Source: Desulfovibrio sp. (GTDB lineage: Bacteria; Desulfobacterota; Desulfovibrionia; Desulfovibrionales; Desulfovibrionaceae). Taken from it: 64,000 nt of DNA. Shown one piece after another: positions 1-8,785 of this stretch (positions are counted from its first letter, which is position 1; every line of letters begins with the position of its first letter). The stretch lies in the NCBI GenBank assembly GCA_022839785.1, contig JALHJW010000011.1, forward strand, positions 29,782-93,781, written 5' to 3'. The notes below the pieces were generated by a model. The model was given only the letters and a program-made list of their open reading frames with translations. It did not search any database and had not been told where the DNA came from. The position numbers and the translations under genes were made by a program.

Positions 1-377
1 TTGTCCTTGAGCAGCTCCTCGAGGCGGCGCAGCAGCTCCTCGGGCGGCACGCTGCTCATGGGCAGCAGCCCGGCCAGGGCGGCGTGGTCCAGGTCGGCCT
101 CGACGAACTCCAGTTCGCGCACGTTGACCTGGGGCTTGTCGCGGTAGCTTTCCACCTGACCCGAGACGCGGGCCACCTGTCCGGCGGCCAGGGCCGGATA
201 GTTCTGGGCCGCGGGGCTCCATATCTTGGCCTCGATGCGGCCGGAGCGGTCGGAAAGGGTCAGGCTCCAGTAGGGGCCGCCCCGAGAGGTGGCCTGCTTG
301 GCCTCGGCGATGACGAAGAGGTCGCTGACGGATTGGCCCGGGGCCAGGTCCTGGACGAAGGCGGTCTTGAGGCTCAT
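1..377 (-). CDS. YhaM-like 3'-5' exoribonuclease, N-terminal part (cut by window edge)
   Basis: The first 125 codons of a protein that runs off the left edge. It begins MSLKTAFVQDL and then shows an OB-fold nucleic-acid-binding domain: a 'PYWSLTLSDRSGRIEAKIW' strand pattern at about residues 36-54 and 'VARVSGQVESYRDKPQVNV' at about 67-85. This is how YhaM/CBF1-type HD-domain exoribonucleases start; the catalytic HD domain would lie outside the window. The ATG at 377 has GGAG about 11 bases upstream. It is divergent from surE. Because only the OB part is visible, another OB-fold HD hydrolase cannot be excluded. Confidence 0.7.
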   Translation of the reverse strand, partial: MSLKTAFVQDLAPGQSVSDLFVIAEAKQATSRGGPYWSLTLSDRSGRIEAKIWSPAAQNYPALAAGQVARVSGQVESYRDKPQVNVRELEFVEADLDHAALAGLLPMSSVPPEELLRRLEELLKD

Positions 378-607
378 GCGCTTGCGAAACTCCGGCGGCT
401 GCCCTATTGCCCGAAGCGGAGACGGTCTGCCGTTCCGCGCTTCCGGCGATGCGGGGTGGTCTCCGCGCGCGGCGCGGGCAGTGTGTGAAGTGCCCTGAAG
501 GGGCGGGACTTGTCAAATGGCGCGCGCCCGCGTAAGCCCTTGCCTGCCCCGGGACGAGGGACGGGCGGCGGCCCGGGCCGCGCCGTCCGGGGCGCGAAGG
601 ACGAAGC

Positions 608-1378
608 ATGCGCATTCTGCTGACCAACGACGACGGCATCCAGGCCGTGGGCCTGCGCGCCCTGTACAACGCCTTCACCGGCGCGGGACACGACGTGCTG
701 TGCGCCGCGCCCATCTCCGAGATGTCCGCGGTGGGACACGCAGTGACCCTCTCCTCGCCCCTGCGCGTGAAACGTTTCCAGGAGAACGGCTTCCGGGGCT
801 TCGGCATCTCCGGCACCCCGGCGGACTGCGTCAAGCTCGGCCTGTCCGCGCTGGCCGAGGGCGAGCCGGACCTGGTGGTCTCGGGCATCAACGCCGGGGG
901 CAACTGCGGCGTGGACATCCTCTACTCCGGCACGGTCTCCGCGGCCACCGAGGGCGCGCTCACGGGGCTGCCCGCCCTGGCCGTGTCCTACGATCACTTC
1001 AATCCCACGGATCTTTCGGAGCAGGCGGCCTGGGTGGCGGATTTCGCGGCGCGGCTGGACTGGGACCGGGTCCGGCGCGGCTGCGTGCTGAACCTGAACT
1101 TTCCGGCCCGTCCCCTGGCCGGGACCAGGGGGCTTCGGATCTGCCGCCACACGCGGGCGGCCTACCGCGACTGGTACGACCGCCGCACCGATCCGCGCGG
1201 CCGGGAATATTTCTGGCTCGACGGCGTCATCCCGCCCGAGCAGCTTTCCCCGGACACGGACCGGGCGCTGCTCAGCGAAGGATACATCACCTTAACCCCG
1301 CTGCGTTTCGACTTCACCGACTACGAGGTCGCGGAAGTCCTGAAGGACGCGGCCGGGAAGATCACGGAACGAGGATGA
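608..1378 (+). CDS. surE: 5'/3'-nucleotidase SurE
   Basis: Metal-dependent phosphatase removing phosphate from nucleoside 5'- and 3'-monophosphates, a stationary-phase survival protein. The metal-site signature TNDDG is at residues 6-10 (Asp8, Asp9), Ser40 lies in the loop after the second strand, and Asn95 lies in 'SGINAGGN'; this is the standard SurE set of ligands. Length 256 aa is normal for the family. The ATG follows AAGGACGAAGC, an acceptable ribosome site. The stop overlaps the possible upstream start of the following lipoprotein gene, so the two are probably cotranscribed; in many genomes surE is instead next to pcm. Confidence 0.95.
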   Translation: MRILLTNDDGIQAVGLRALYNAFTGAGHDVLCAAPISEMSAVGHAVTLSSPLRVKRFQENGFRGFGISGTPADCVKLGLSALAEGEPDLVVSGINAGGNCGVDILYSGTVSAATEGALTGLPALAVSYDHFNPTDLSEQAAWVADFAARLDWDRVRRGCVLNLNFPARPLAGTRGLRICRHTRAAYRDWYDRRTDPRGREYFWLDGVIPPEQLSPDTDRALLSEGYITLTPLRFDFTDYEVAEVLKDAAGKITERG

Positions 1379-1380
1379 AC

Positions 1381-1917
1381 ATGAGAAAGCTGCTGATCGC
1401 CGCCCTGTGCGTGGCTGTTATGGGTCTGGCCGCCTGCAACCAGGACAAGGGGAAGCCGCGCGTGGCCGTGGTGGACGCCGACAAGGTCCTGTCCGAGTGC
1501 CAGGCGGGCAAGAAGGGCATGGACGCGCTGCGCGCCATGAGCGAGGAGATTTCCGCCAAGCTCAAGACGATGGAAGCCGAGATGGGCGAGAACGGCGACA
1601 AGTCCCAGGAGAAGATGCAGGCCTTCCAGCAGGCCCTGGGACAGGCCCGCAACGAGATCAACCGCGAGCAGATGCGCCTCATGGGCCTTCTGCAGAAGGG
1701 CTTTGACGAGGCTGTCGAGGAGTACCGCGCCAAGAACGGCCTGGACGTGATCCTGCTGCGCGAACAGGCCCTGGCCGTGGCCCCCGAGGCGGACGCCAGC
1801 AAGGCCATCATCGCGGCCCTGGACGCCAAGAACATCGACATCTCCAAGCCCGCCGAGGCCGCCCCCGAGGCCCCGGCCGCTCCGGCCAACAAGCCCGCCG
1901 AGGGCAAGGCCCAGTAG
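1381..1917 (+). CDS. OmpH/Skp-like lipoprotein
   Basis: 178-aa protein with a lipoprotein signal peptide: hydrophobic residues 3-18 and lipobox LAAC ending at Cys19. The mature part has a Skp/OmpH pattern, a short strand ('RVAVVDADKVL') followed by a long charged helical segment (about residues 45-125), and ends in a Pro/Ala-rich tail. Skp proteins are periplasmic chaperones for outer-membrane proteins, but they are usually soluble; a lipid-anchored form is less common and its role here is inferred. The start at 1381 was chosen over ATG 1375 because GAGG at 1371-1374 lies 6 bases upstream of it. An intrinsic terminator follows. Confidence 0.75.
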   Translation: MRKLLIAALCVAVMGLAACNQDKGKPRVAVVDADKVLSECQAGKKGMDALRAMSEEISAKLKTMEAEMGENGDKSQEKMQAFQQALGQARNEINREQMRLMGLLQKGFDEAVEEYRAKNGLDVILLREQALAVAPEADASKAIIAALDAKNIDISKPAEAAPEAPAAPANKPAEGKAQ

Positions 1918-1943
1918 ACGCGGCCGCGTTCTGTGCGCCAGGA

Positions 1944-1974
1944 GGCGGGAAGGGTTGCCCTTCCCGCCTTTTTT
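1944..1974 (+). terminator. Intrinsic terminator after surE-lipoprotein unit
   Basis: Perfect 11-bp stem (1944-1954 with 1958-1968), 3-base loop, then six T residues. The T-run touches the stop codon of the convergent HAD gene. Confidence 0.93.
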
Positions 1975-3191
1975 CATCGGGTCCGGGCGAGCATGCCCAA
2001 GGCCGCCACGAGGACCTCGGGCGCGGAGGCCACGGCGTGGGCCGGGCAGATGCCCGGGAGTTGCGCCGCGAGCCCGGCGTCCCGCGTGACCAGCACGGCG
2101 AAGGGGGAGGGGGAGCGCGCCGCGGCCTCGGCCAGCATGGGCAGGTCGGCCGCCGTGTCGCCGCAGGCCAGGACCGGCCCGGCGGCCAGCCCGAGGCCCA
2201 GGGCGTCGTCGAGGAAACGCACGGCCTCGGCCTTGCCGAAGCCGCGGCCGGTTCCGTCCAGGGGGGGCATGATCTCGATGTCCAGGCCGGTGTCCTCCAC
2301 GGTGAGGCCGAGTGCCGCGGCCAGCGCGCCCACACGGCGCAGGAAGCGTTCGGACGCGGCGGCCGGGACGGAGCCGGTCGCGTCCTGCCGGGCCACGGTG
2401 AGCTGGCCCGCCTTGACCTGCAGGCCCGAGCCGACGAGCCCGAAGAGGCGGTTGTCCGGAATCGCCAGGAGCGCCTCCAGCGTTTCGGCCATGCGCCGCA
2501 GCAGGGCCTGTTGTGCGGGCTCCGGAAGGATTTCGTGGCGGCGGCCCGCGCGGTCCAGGCACTCGCGGCCCTTGGAGCCCGCGAGATCGAAGACGGCGGG
2601 CGGCATGGTCAGGACCTCCTGCAGCCCGGCCAGGGGGCCGGAGGAGAGGAGCACGGCGCGGCGGGCCCGGCTGCGCGCGAAGCCGCAGAGCATGACCGCG
2701 TTCCAGACGGGCTGGATGGAGGAGCGGTAGCGGCCGCAGTACCCGGCCACGGTGCCGTCGCGGTCCGTGAGCCAGGCCTGCAGGATGCCGGGGCAGGCCG
2801 CCTGCAGGGTGTCGGCCAGGGCCCGGGCCTCGGCCGCGAGACCCGGGCGCGCTGCGGCAAGGTGCGCGAAAAGCGCCTCGCGTCCCTGCTCCAAAAAGAC
2901 GATGTCCGCGTCCAGCCCCGCCAGTTCGTCGCCGATGTCCGCCTCGACCGCGAGGTCTGGCCCGGCCTGCAGGACGCGGCGCGCGCCCGCCCCCGGCAGG
3001 GCGTGGAGCGCGGCGCGGAGGCGGCGGAGCCGCCCGGCCGCGTCCGCCGCGCCGGGCGACGGGGTCCCGCCCTCCAGGATGGCGGCGGCCGCTGCCCGTC
3101 GCACCCGGGCCGAGGCGGCCATCAGGCCGTAGAACTCCTCCAGGGAGCGGATGCCCGTGGCGGGCGGGGATTCGGGCCGGGCGGGGGGCAT
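1974..3191 (-). CDS. HAD-superfamily phosphatase, trehalose-phosphatase-like
   Basis: 405-aa protein. The middle contains 'LTDRDGTVAGYCGRYR', the first HAD motif, in which the Asp of DRDGT would be the nucleophile. The C-terminal third holds 'GTGRGFGKAEAVRFLDD' and 'ACGDTAADLPML', the Lys and GDxxxD motifs of Cof/trehalose-phosphatase type (IIB) HAD enzymes. About 130 residues precede the first HAD motif and are Ala/Arg-rich without a recognised domain. A GTG at 3245 would add 18 residues, but the ATG at 3191 has AAAGGA upstream. The substrate is unknown; no trehalose synthase gene is nearby. It appears monocistronic and is convergent with the lipoprotein gene. Confidence 0.72.
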   Translation of the reverse strand: MPPARPESPPATGIRSLEEFYGLMAASARVRRAAAAAILEGGTPSPGAADAAGRLRRLRAALHALPGAGARRVLQAGPDLAVEADIGDELAGLDADIVFLEQGREALFAHLAAARPGLAAEARALADTLQAACPGILQAWLTDRDGTVAGYCGRYRSSIQPVWNAVMLCGFARSRARRAVLLSSGPLAGLQEVLTMPPAVFDLAGSKGRECLDRAGRRHEILPEPAQQALLRRMAETLEALLAIPDNRLFGLVGSGLQVKAGQLTVARQDATGSVPAAASERFLRRVGALAAALGLTVEDTGLDIEIMPPLDGTGRGFGKAEAVRFLDDALGLGLAAGPVLACGDTAADLPMLAEAAARSPSPFAVLVTRDAGLAAQLPGICPAHAVASAPEVLVAALGMLARTR

Positions 3192-3309
3192 ATGGCGCTG
3201 CCGTCCTTTGAAAAACGCGTCCCCGGCCGGGCGGAGGCGGGGCACGACGATCTGTAGCCAAAAGGCGGGAGCCGTGGCAAGGAGCCGCCCGCCCGGCGGC
3301 CCGGATTCA

Positions 3310-3339
3310 TTGACAGGAGGCAGGCAGCACGCCTATACA
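3310..3339 (+). promoter_or_regulatory. Sigma70-type promoter of fba-gap
   Basis: TTGACA at 3310-3315, 18-base spacer, TATACA at 3334-3339; predicted transcript start about 50 bases before the fba ATG. Confidence 0.75.
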
Positions 3340-3397
3340 ATCGGCGGTATCCACCCCTGTTTCCGCCCCGAATCCGACGACTCCACTGGAGGACTGC

Positions 3398-4321
3398 ATG
3401 CCGCTCGTATCCCCGAAGGAAATGTTCGCCAAGGCGTATGCCGGAAAATTCGCCGTCGGCGCCTTCAACGTGAACAACATGGAGATCATCCAGGGCATCA
3501 TGGCCGCCGGAGCCGAGGAGCGCGCGCCGCTCATCCTCCAGGTCTCGGCCGGAGCCCGCAAATACGCCGGGCAGATCTACATCATGAAACTGATGGAGGC
3601 GGCCCTGTGCGAGACCGACCTGCCCGTGGTGCTGCACCTGGACCATGGCCAGGACTTCGAGATCTGCAGGCAGGTCATCGAGGGCGGCTTCACCTCGGTG
3701 ATGATCGACGGCTCGCACCACGCCTTCGAGGAGAACATCCGGGTCACCAGGGAGGTCGTGGACTACGCCCACGACAAGGGCGTCTGGGTCGAGGCCGAGT
3801 TGGGCGTGCTGGCGGGCGTGGAGGACGAGGTCAGCGCCGAGCACAACATCTACACCGATCCGGACCAGGCCGTGGAGTTCGTGCAGCGCACGGGGTGCGA
3901 CTCGCTGGCCATCGCCATCGGCACCAGCCACGGCGCGTACAAGTTCAAGTGCGAGCCCAAGCTCGACTTCGAGCGGCTGGAGAAGATTTCGGACATGCTG
4001 CCCGGCTACCCCCTGGTGCTGCATGGCGCGTCCTCGGTGCTGCCCGAGTTCGTGGCCATGGCCAACGCCTACGGCGGGGCCATCGGCGACGCCTGCGGCG
4101 TGCCCGAGCACCTGCTGCGCCGGGCCGCCACGTACGGGGTGTGCAAGATCAACATCGACACCGACATCCGCCTGGCCATGACCGCGGTGGTCCGCAAGCA
4201 CTTCGCGGAGAAGCCGGGCGACTTCGATCCGCGCCAGTACCTCGGCCCCGCGCGCACGGCGGTCAAGGAGATGGTCCGGCACAAGATCCGCGAGGTGCTG
4301 GGCTGCAGCGGCGCGGCCTGA
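3398..4321 (+). CDS. fba: Class II fructose-1,6-bisphosphate aldolase
   Basis: Zinc-dependent aldolase interconverting fructose-1,6-bisphosphate with dihydroxyacetone phosphate and glyceraldehyde-3-phosphate (glycolysis/gluconeogenesis, cytoplasm). Class II hallmarks are in order: 'GAFNVNN' near the N-terminus, 'LHLDHGQD' with the catalytic Asp and a zinc His, 'EAELGVLAG', 'GTSHGAYK', 'LHGASS' and 'NIDTDIRLA'. Length 307 aa is typical. A strong ribosome site (TGGAGG) precedes the ATG. It lies 77 bases upstream of gap, so consecutive glycolytic steps are coexpressed. Confidence 0.96.
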   Translation: MPLVSPKEMFAKAYAGKFAVGAFNVNNMEIIQGIMAAGAEERAPLILQVSAGARKYAGQIYIMKLMEAALCETDLPVVLHLDHGQDFEICRQVIEGGFTSVMIDGSHHAFEENIRVTREVVDYAHDKGVWVEAELGVLAGVEDEVSAEHNIYTDPDQAVEFVQRTGCDSLAIAIGTSHGAYKFKCEPKLDFERLEKISDMLPGYPLVLHGASSVLPEFVAMANAYGGAIGDACGVPEHLLRRAATYGVCKINIDTDIRLAMTAVVRKHFAEKPGDFDPRQYLGPARTAVKEMVRHKIREVLGCSGAA

Positions 4322-4398
4322 CGGACGGCGAAAACCATGAACGCCCCGGCGGGAGTCCGCGCGGCGGCGGGCAACATTACAGAAAAGCGAGGCATGAC

Positions 4399-5391
<993 letters not shown>

Positions 5392-5410
5392 GCTGTCCCG
5401 CCTGCACGTC

Positions 5411-5447
5411 CGGGGGAAGGGAGACGTCTCCCTTCCCCCGTTCTTTT
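5411..5447 (+). terminator. Intrinsic terminator after gap
   Basis: Perfect 30-base palindrome (15-bp arms, 5411-5440) followed by TTCTTTT. Confidence 0.9.
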
Positions 5448-5487
5448 GTGGCTTTACAGGAAGCGGGCGAGCCCCTAGATTCCTCCC

Positions 5488-6006
5488 ATGCCCAGATTCC
5501 GCTTCTTTCCGGACAAGGACGCCTACGGCCACAGGGAGCGCATCGTGCGTCTCCTGGCCCTTGCCGCGGTCTTCGTGCTCGTCTTCTGGGCCTTCACCAA
5601 GAACAACGAGCGCATCATCCAGCGGCTGGAGAACGAGCAGACCATCTCCGACGGCGGCTATCTCGACGGCAGCCAGAAGTCTTTCATCAAGGGCTTCCGC
5701 GACGGTCTCAAGGAACGCTACGGCCTGACCTTCCGCCTGAAGATATCCAAGCAGGGCATCGGCGATCCGCCCGGCATGGACGGCAAGACCATGATCCTGC
5801 TCCTGGCTCCGGAGCAGAAGGAACTGGATCTTCGGCTGCCGCCGATCATCAGCACGGCTCTGGGCAAGGAATTCCTGGACCGGATCACGGCCGAACACCT
5901 GCAGGGCTTCTGGGACAAGGACCCCTGGCAGGACGAGTTGATCATGCTGCTTTCGGCCATCTGGGACCGCCTGGACGAACTGCACATCAGCAAAGGCTCT
6001 TCGTGA
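5488..6006 (+). CDS. Single-pass membrane protein of unknown function
   Basis: 172 aa: a short basic N-terminus, one transmembrane segment (about residues 22-37), then a soluble domain of about 130 residues containing 'KSFIKGFRDGLKERYGLTFRL' and a C-terminal 'KDPWQDELIMLLSAIWDRL' helix. I do not recognise the family. The topology (N-in, with the domain probably periplasmic) is inferred from the basic residues before the helix. The stop overlaps the GTG start of rnhA, indicating cotranscription with it, but this says little about function. Confidence 0.7.
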   Translation: MPRFRFFPDKDAYGHRERIVRLLALAAVFVLVFWAFTKNNERIIQRLENEQTISDGGYLDGSQKSFIKGFRDGLKERYGLTFRLKISKQGIGDPPGMDGKTMILLLAPEQKELDLRLPPIISTALGKEFLDRITAEHLQGFWDKDPWQDELIMLLSAIWDRLDELHISKGSS

Positions 6007-6467
6007 AACACGTCACCGTCTTTACCGACGGGTCCTGCCTGGGCAATCCCGGCCCCGGCGGGTCCTGCGCCATCCTGCGCTGCGGCGAGGCCGAGAAGGT
6101 CCTGGCCAAGGGCTACCGCCTGACCACCAACAACCGCATGGAGATGCGCGCCGTCCTCGACGCCCTGGAGACGCTCTCCGAACCGTGCCGCGTGGACCTG
6201 ACCACGGACTCGCAGTACGTGAAGAACGCCGTGACCAAAGGCTGGCTCAAGGGCTGGCAGAAAAACGGCTGGAAGACCGCGGACAAGAAGCCGGTCAAGA
6301 ACCAGGACCTGTGGCGGCGCTTCATTCCCCTGCTGGCCGCCCACCATGTGACCTTCCACTGGACGCGCGGCCACGCGGGGCACGCGGAGAACGAACGCTG
6401 CGACGCCCTGGCGCGCGCGGCGGCCTCGGGCCGCTCCCTGGCCGTGGACGAGGGTTTCGACGGTTGA
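6003..6467 (+). CDS. rnhA: Ribonuclease HI
   Basis: 154-aa endonuclease cutting the RNA strand of RNA-DNA hybrids. The catalytic D-E-D-D set is visible: Asp9 in 'FTDGSCLGNPGPGG', Glu47 in 'NNRMEMRA', Asp69 in 'TTDSQYV' and the final Asp in 'NERCDALA'. The basic handle ('KGWLKGWQKNGWK') of E. coli-type RNase HI is present. The GTG start at 6003 overlaps the stop of the upstream membrane-protein gene (GTGA) and has AAAGG upstream. The gene is convergent with the HD-GYP gene, the two stops lying only a few bases apart. Confidence 0.95.
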   Translation: MKHVTVFTDGSCLGNPGPGGSCAILRCGEAEKVLAKGYRLTTNNRMEMRAVLDALETLSEPCRVDLTTDSQYVKNAVTKGWLKGWQKNGWKTADKKPVKNQDLWRRFIPLLAAHHVTFHWTRGHAGHAENERCDALARAAASGRSLAVDEGFDG

Positions 6468-6471
6468 GACG

Positions 6472-7755
6472 CTACGGCCCGGGCTCGTCGGGCGTGTTGT
6501 CCATGTAGTAATTCACCCTGCTGCGCGGGTTCAGGTAGGAAAAGATGTCCCTGGGCAACTGGGCCGGGTGGATGGACTTGACCACGGACAGCTCCGGGTC
6601 CTCCTCCATGTCGAAGATGATCGCCTCCTCCCTGGGGATGTCCGGGTCGTAGATGAGCAGGGAGGGCTTGAGCGGGTTCTTCTGGTTCACGGCGATGACC
6701 ATGCCGATGACGTCGTTGGAGAGCTGCACGATGGTCCCGGGCGGGTAGATGCCCAGGCAGCGGATGAAGCTCGCGAAAATCTGCATGTCCAGCTTGGTCT
6801 TCATCTTGGCGAAGAGGAAGGACATGGCCTGGTACGGCGTCACGGCGCGCGACTGGTCCGGGTTGTTGACCATGTTGTCGTAAAGGTCCGCGATGGCCGC
6901 GATGCGCGCGGCCACGGCGATCTTCGGCCCCTGCAGGCGCATGGGGTAGCCGGTTCCGTCCATGCGCTCGTGGTGCTGGTAGACGACCCTGAGCGCGGTG
7001 TCTGGGAAGCCGCCCGCCTTGACCGCGATCTCCACGCCGAACTTGGGGTGCAGCTGGATGAGCTGCAGTTCCGCCTTGCCGGGTTTGGGGTTCTTGAGCA
7101 CCTTCTTCTCGATCCTGCTCTTGCCGATGTCGTGGAACATGGCTCCCAGGCCCAGAGCCTTGAGGTCCTCCGCGGAGAGCCCGGCATCCTTGCCGAGCAT
7201 CAGGCAGAGCACCGCCACGTTGAGGGAATGGTAGTAGAGCCCCTCGTCCGTGGCCTTGGCGTCCATGAGGTGGACCACGGCGTCACGCTCGGAGAGGAAG
7301 ACGTTGGCCATGTCCGAAACCAGCGCGGCGGCGTTCTCCACGGCCTCGCCCGAGGCGGCGAGGATGCCGTTCATCATGCCCGGCACGGCCTCCACGGACT
7401 TCTTGTACTTTTCCTCGCAGACCCGGATCTGCTCCCGCTTCTGCCGGAGCTTTTCAATGCGCGCCTTCTTGATCTCCCACAACTTCTGCGTGGCGGCGTC
7501 GGGCTGCTTCTTGGCCACCGGGGCCTTGGCCGCGTCGCCGCTCTTCGGGGGATTGGGCAGCTTGTCGGACTTGGCCGGGACGCAGATGACCTCGTCGATG
7601 CCAGCGTCCCGCAGGGTGCGGATCTGCTCCGTGGACTTGATCTTGAAACGGTTGAAGAGGAACGGGTGGTTGAACCAGCCGTCGATCCTGATGAACACCC
7701 CGGGCTGGAGCTGGTCCACATGGACCCGGTACTCGGGGATGCTGAATTTGGCCAT
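6472..7755 (-). CDS. HD-GYP domain c-di-GMP phosphodiesterase
   Basis: 427 aa. The N-terminal domain resembles DUF3391 (about residues 1-130, 'IPEYRVHVDQLQPGVFIRID'), with a Lys/Arg-rich helical linker. The HD-GYP domain (about 150-350) has the full metal-ligand set: 'YYHSLNVA', 'FHDIGK', 'HPKFGVEI', 'HHERMDGTGYP' and 'ADLYDNM'. HD-GYP enzymes hydrolyse cyclic di-GMP to pGpG/GMP; intact ligands suggest an active enzyme. A C-terminal extension of about 75 residues contains a small beta region ('PPGTIVQLSNDVIGMVIAV') common in this subgroup. No receiver domain is present, so the signal input is unknown. Confidence 0.88.
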   Translation of the reverse strand: MAKFSIPEYRVHVDQLQPGVFIRIDGWFNHPFLFNRFKIKSTEQIRTLRDAGIDEVICVPAKSDKLPNPPKSGDAAKAPVAKKQPDAATQKLWEIKKARIEKLRQKREQIRVCEEKYKKSVEAVPGMMNGILAASGEAVENAAALVSDMANVFLSERDAVVHLMDAKATDEGLYYHSLNVAVLCLMLGKDAGLSAEDLKALGLGAMFHDIGKSRIEKKVLKNPKPGKAELQLIQLHPKFGVEIAVKAGGFPDTALRVVYQHHERMDGTGYPMRLQGPKIAVAARIAAIADLYDNMVNNPDQSRAVTPYQAMSFLFAKMKTKLDMQIFASFIRCLGIYPPGTIVQLSNDVIGMVIAVNQKNPLKPSLLIYDPDIPREEAIIFDMEEDPELSVVKSIHPAQLPRDIFSYLNPRSRVNYYMDNTPDEPGP

Positions 7756-7806
7756 GGCGCGTATCGGTCCCTTTGTTTCCTTTTTCCCCGCACGAGCATA
7801 GGGGAG

Positions 7807-7851
7807 GGCCGGTCGCCTGGCAAGGCCGGCGTGAGGCCAGGCGGGCCGGGC
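7807..7851 (-). terminator. Stem-loop downstream of epimerase gene
   Basis: Imperfect stem of about 15 bp (7807-7822 with 7836-7851) immediately after the minus-strand epimerase gene. There is no T-run, so it may be a 3'-end stabiliser rather than an efficient terminator. Confidence 0.4.
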
Positions 7852-7867
7852 ATGCGCCAGGGGCGGA

Positions 7868-8785
7868 TCAGGCCGGTTCGCGCCCCACGAGCACTCCGTC
7901 CCTATCCTCCAGTTCTGGGTGCATTTCGCGGTGCACGTCTTCGACCACGCGCAGCACGCCCTGGCCGAGGTCCATGTGCAGGGGAGGGGCGTACTTGCGG
8001 CCCATGCGCGGATTGAAGGAGTAGGGCGTGATCTCGTAGTGGGCCGAGGACTTCTCGGAGAAGAATTCGAAGCGCACGCCGCCGCCCAGGACCTCGGCGA
8101 TCATCTTCATCACGTCGCCCACGCGCATGGCCTGGTGGCCGGTGAGCACCACGCGCGAGTTGGCGAACTCGGGGCGCAGCATCTCCACGCTGGCCAGGGC
8201 CGCGTCCTCGACGTGGATGTATTCGCGCAGGGCGTCGGGCGAGCCGTAGTAGCGGATCACGCCCTCGGCCATGGCTTGGCGCACGAAGCGGTAGATGGCG
8301 TTGCGCAGGTCCGCGCGCGGCCCGTAGAGCGAGCCGTAGCGCAGGATGGTGTAGGGCAGGCCGTAGTTCTCGAAATACTGTTCGATGAACAGCTCCGAGG
8401 CCTGCTTGGAGCAGCGGTAGAAGCCGCCCGAGGCGCTGTAGACGTAGACCGTGGAGGCGTAGAGGAAGCGTTTCACCCCGGCCAGGCGGCATGCCTCCAG
8501 GATCACGGCGTTACCCAGGATGTTGGCCTTGACCGTCTCCAGAGGCAGGACGTTGGCCTCGCCGATGTCCGCGATGCCCGCGAAGTTGAAGACCGCGTCC
8601 GCGTCCGCCACGGCCTCGCGCACCGCGGTCTCGTCCAGGATGTCGCCCGTGACCATGCGCTGGCCGTCCCGCAGCCAGGGCGAGGGGGCGCGGTCGAAGA
8701 TCGCGACCTCGTGCCCCGCGTCGCCCAGCTTGTCGCAGACATGCGAGCCCAGGAAACCCGAGCCGCCGAAAACAGTGACCTTCAT
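7868..8785 (-). CDS. NAD-dependent nucleotide-sugar epimerase/dehydratase
   Basis: 305-aa extended short-chain dehydrogenase. The NAD-binding GGSGFLG is at residues 7-13, and 'YASTVYVYS' and the catalytic YxxxK ('YRCSK') follow; 'LRYGSLYGPRAD' is the usual substrate-domain motif. Family members modify UDP-, GDP- or CDP-sugars for surface polysaccharides; the exact substrate cannot be read from the sequence. The ATG overlaps the stop of the PglF/WbpM-like gene by 4 bases (ATGA), so the two are translationally coupled and probably act in one sugar pathway. Confidence 0.85.
   Translation of the reverse strand: MKVTVFGGSGFLGSHVCDKLGDAGHEVAIFDRAPSPWLRDGQRMVTGDILDETAVREAVADADAVFNFAGIADIGEANVLPLETVKANILGNAVILEACRLAGVKRFLYASTVYVYSASGGFYRCSKQASELFIEQYFENYGLPYTILRYGSLYGPRADLRNAIYRFVRQAMAEGVIRYYGSPDALREYIHVEDAALASVEMLRPEFANSRVVLTGHQAMRVGDVMKMIAEVLGGGVRFEFFSEKSSAHYEITPYSFNPRMGRKYAPPLHMDLGQGVLRVVEDVHREMHPELEDRDGVLVGREPA

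Noticed and set aside
84..488. Plus-strand ORF of 134 codons at the left edge
   Set aside because: It lies opposite the exoribonuclease gene, has Gly/Ala/Arg-rich shadow composition and no domain; the minus-strand protein has a clear OB-fold.
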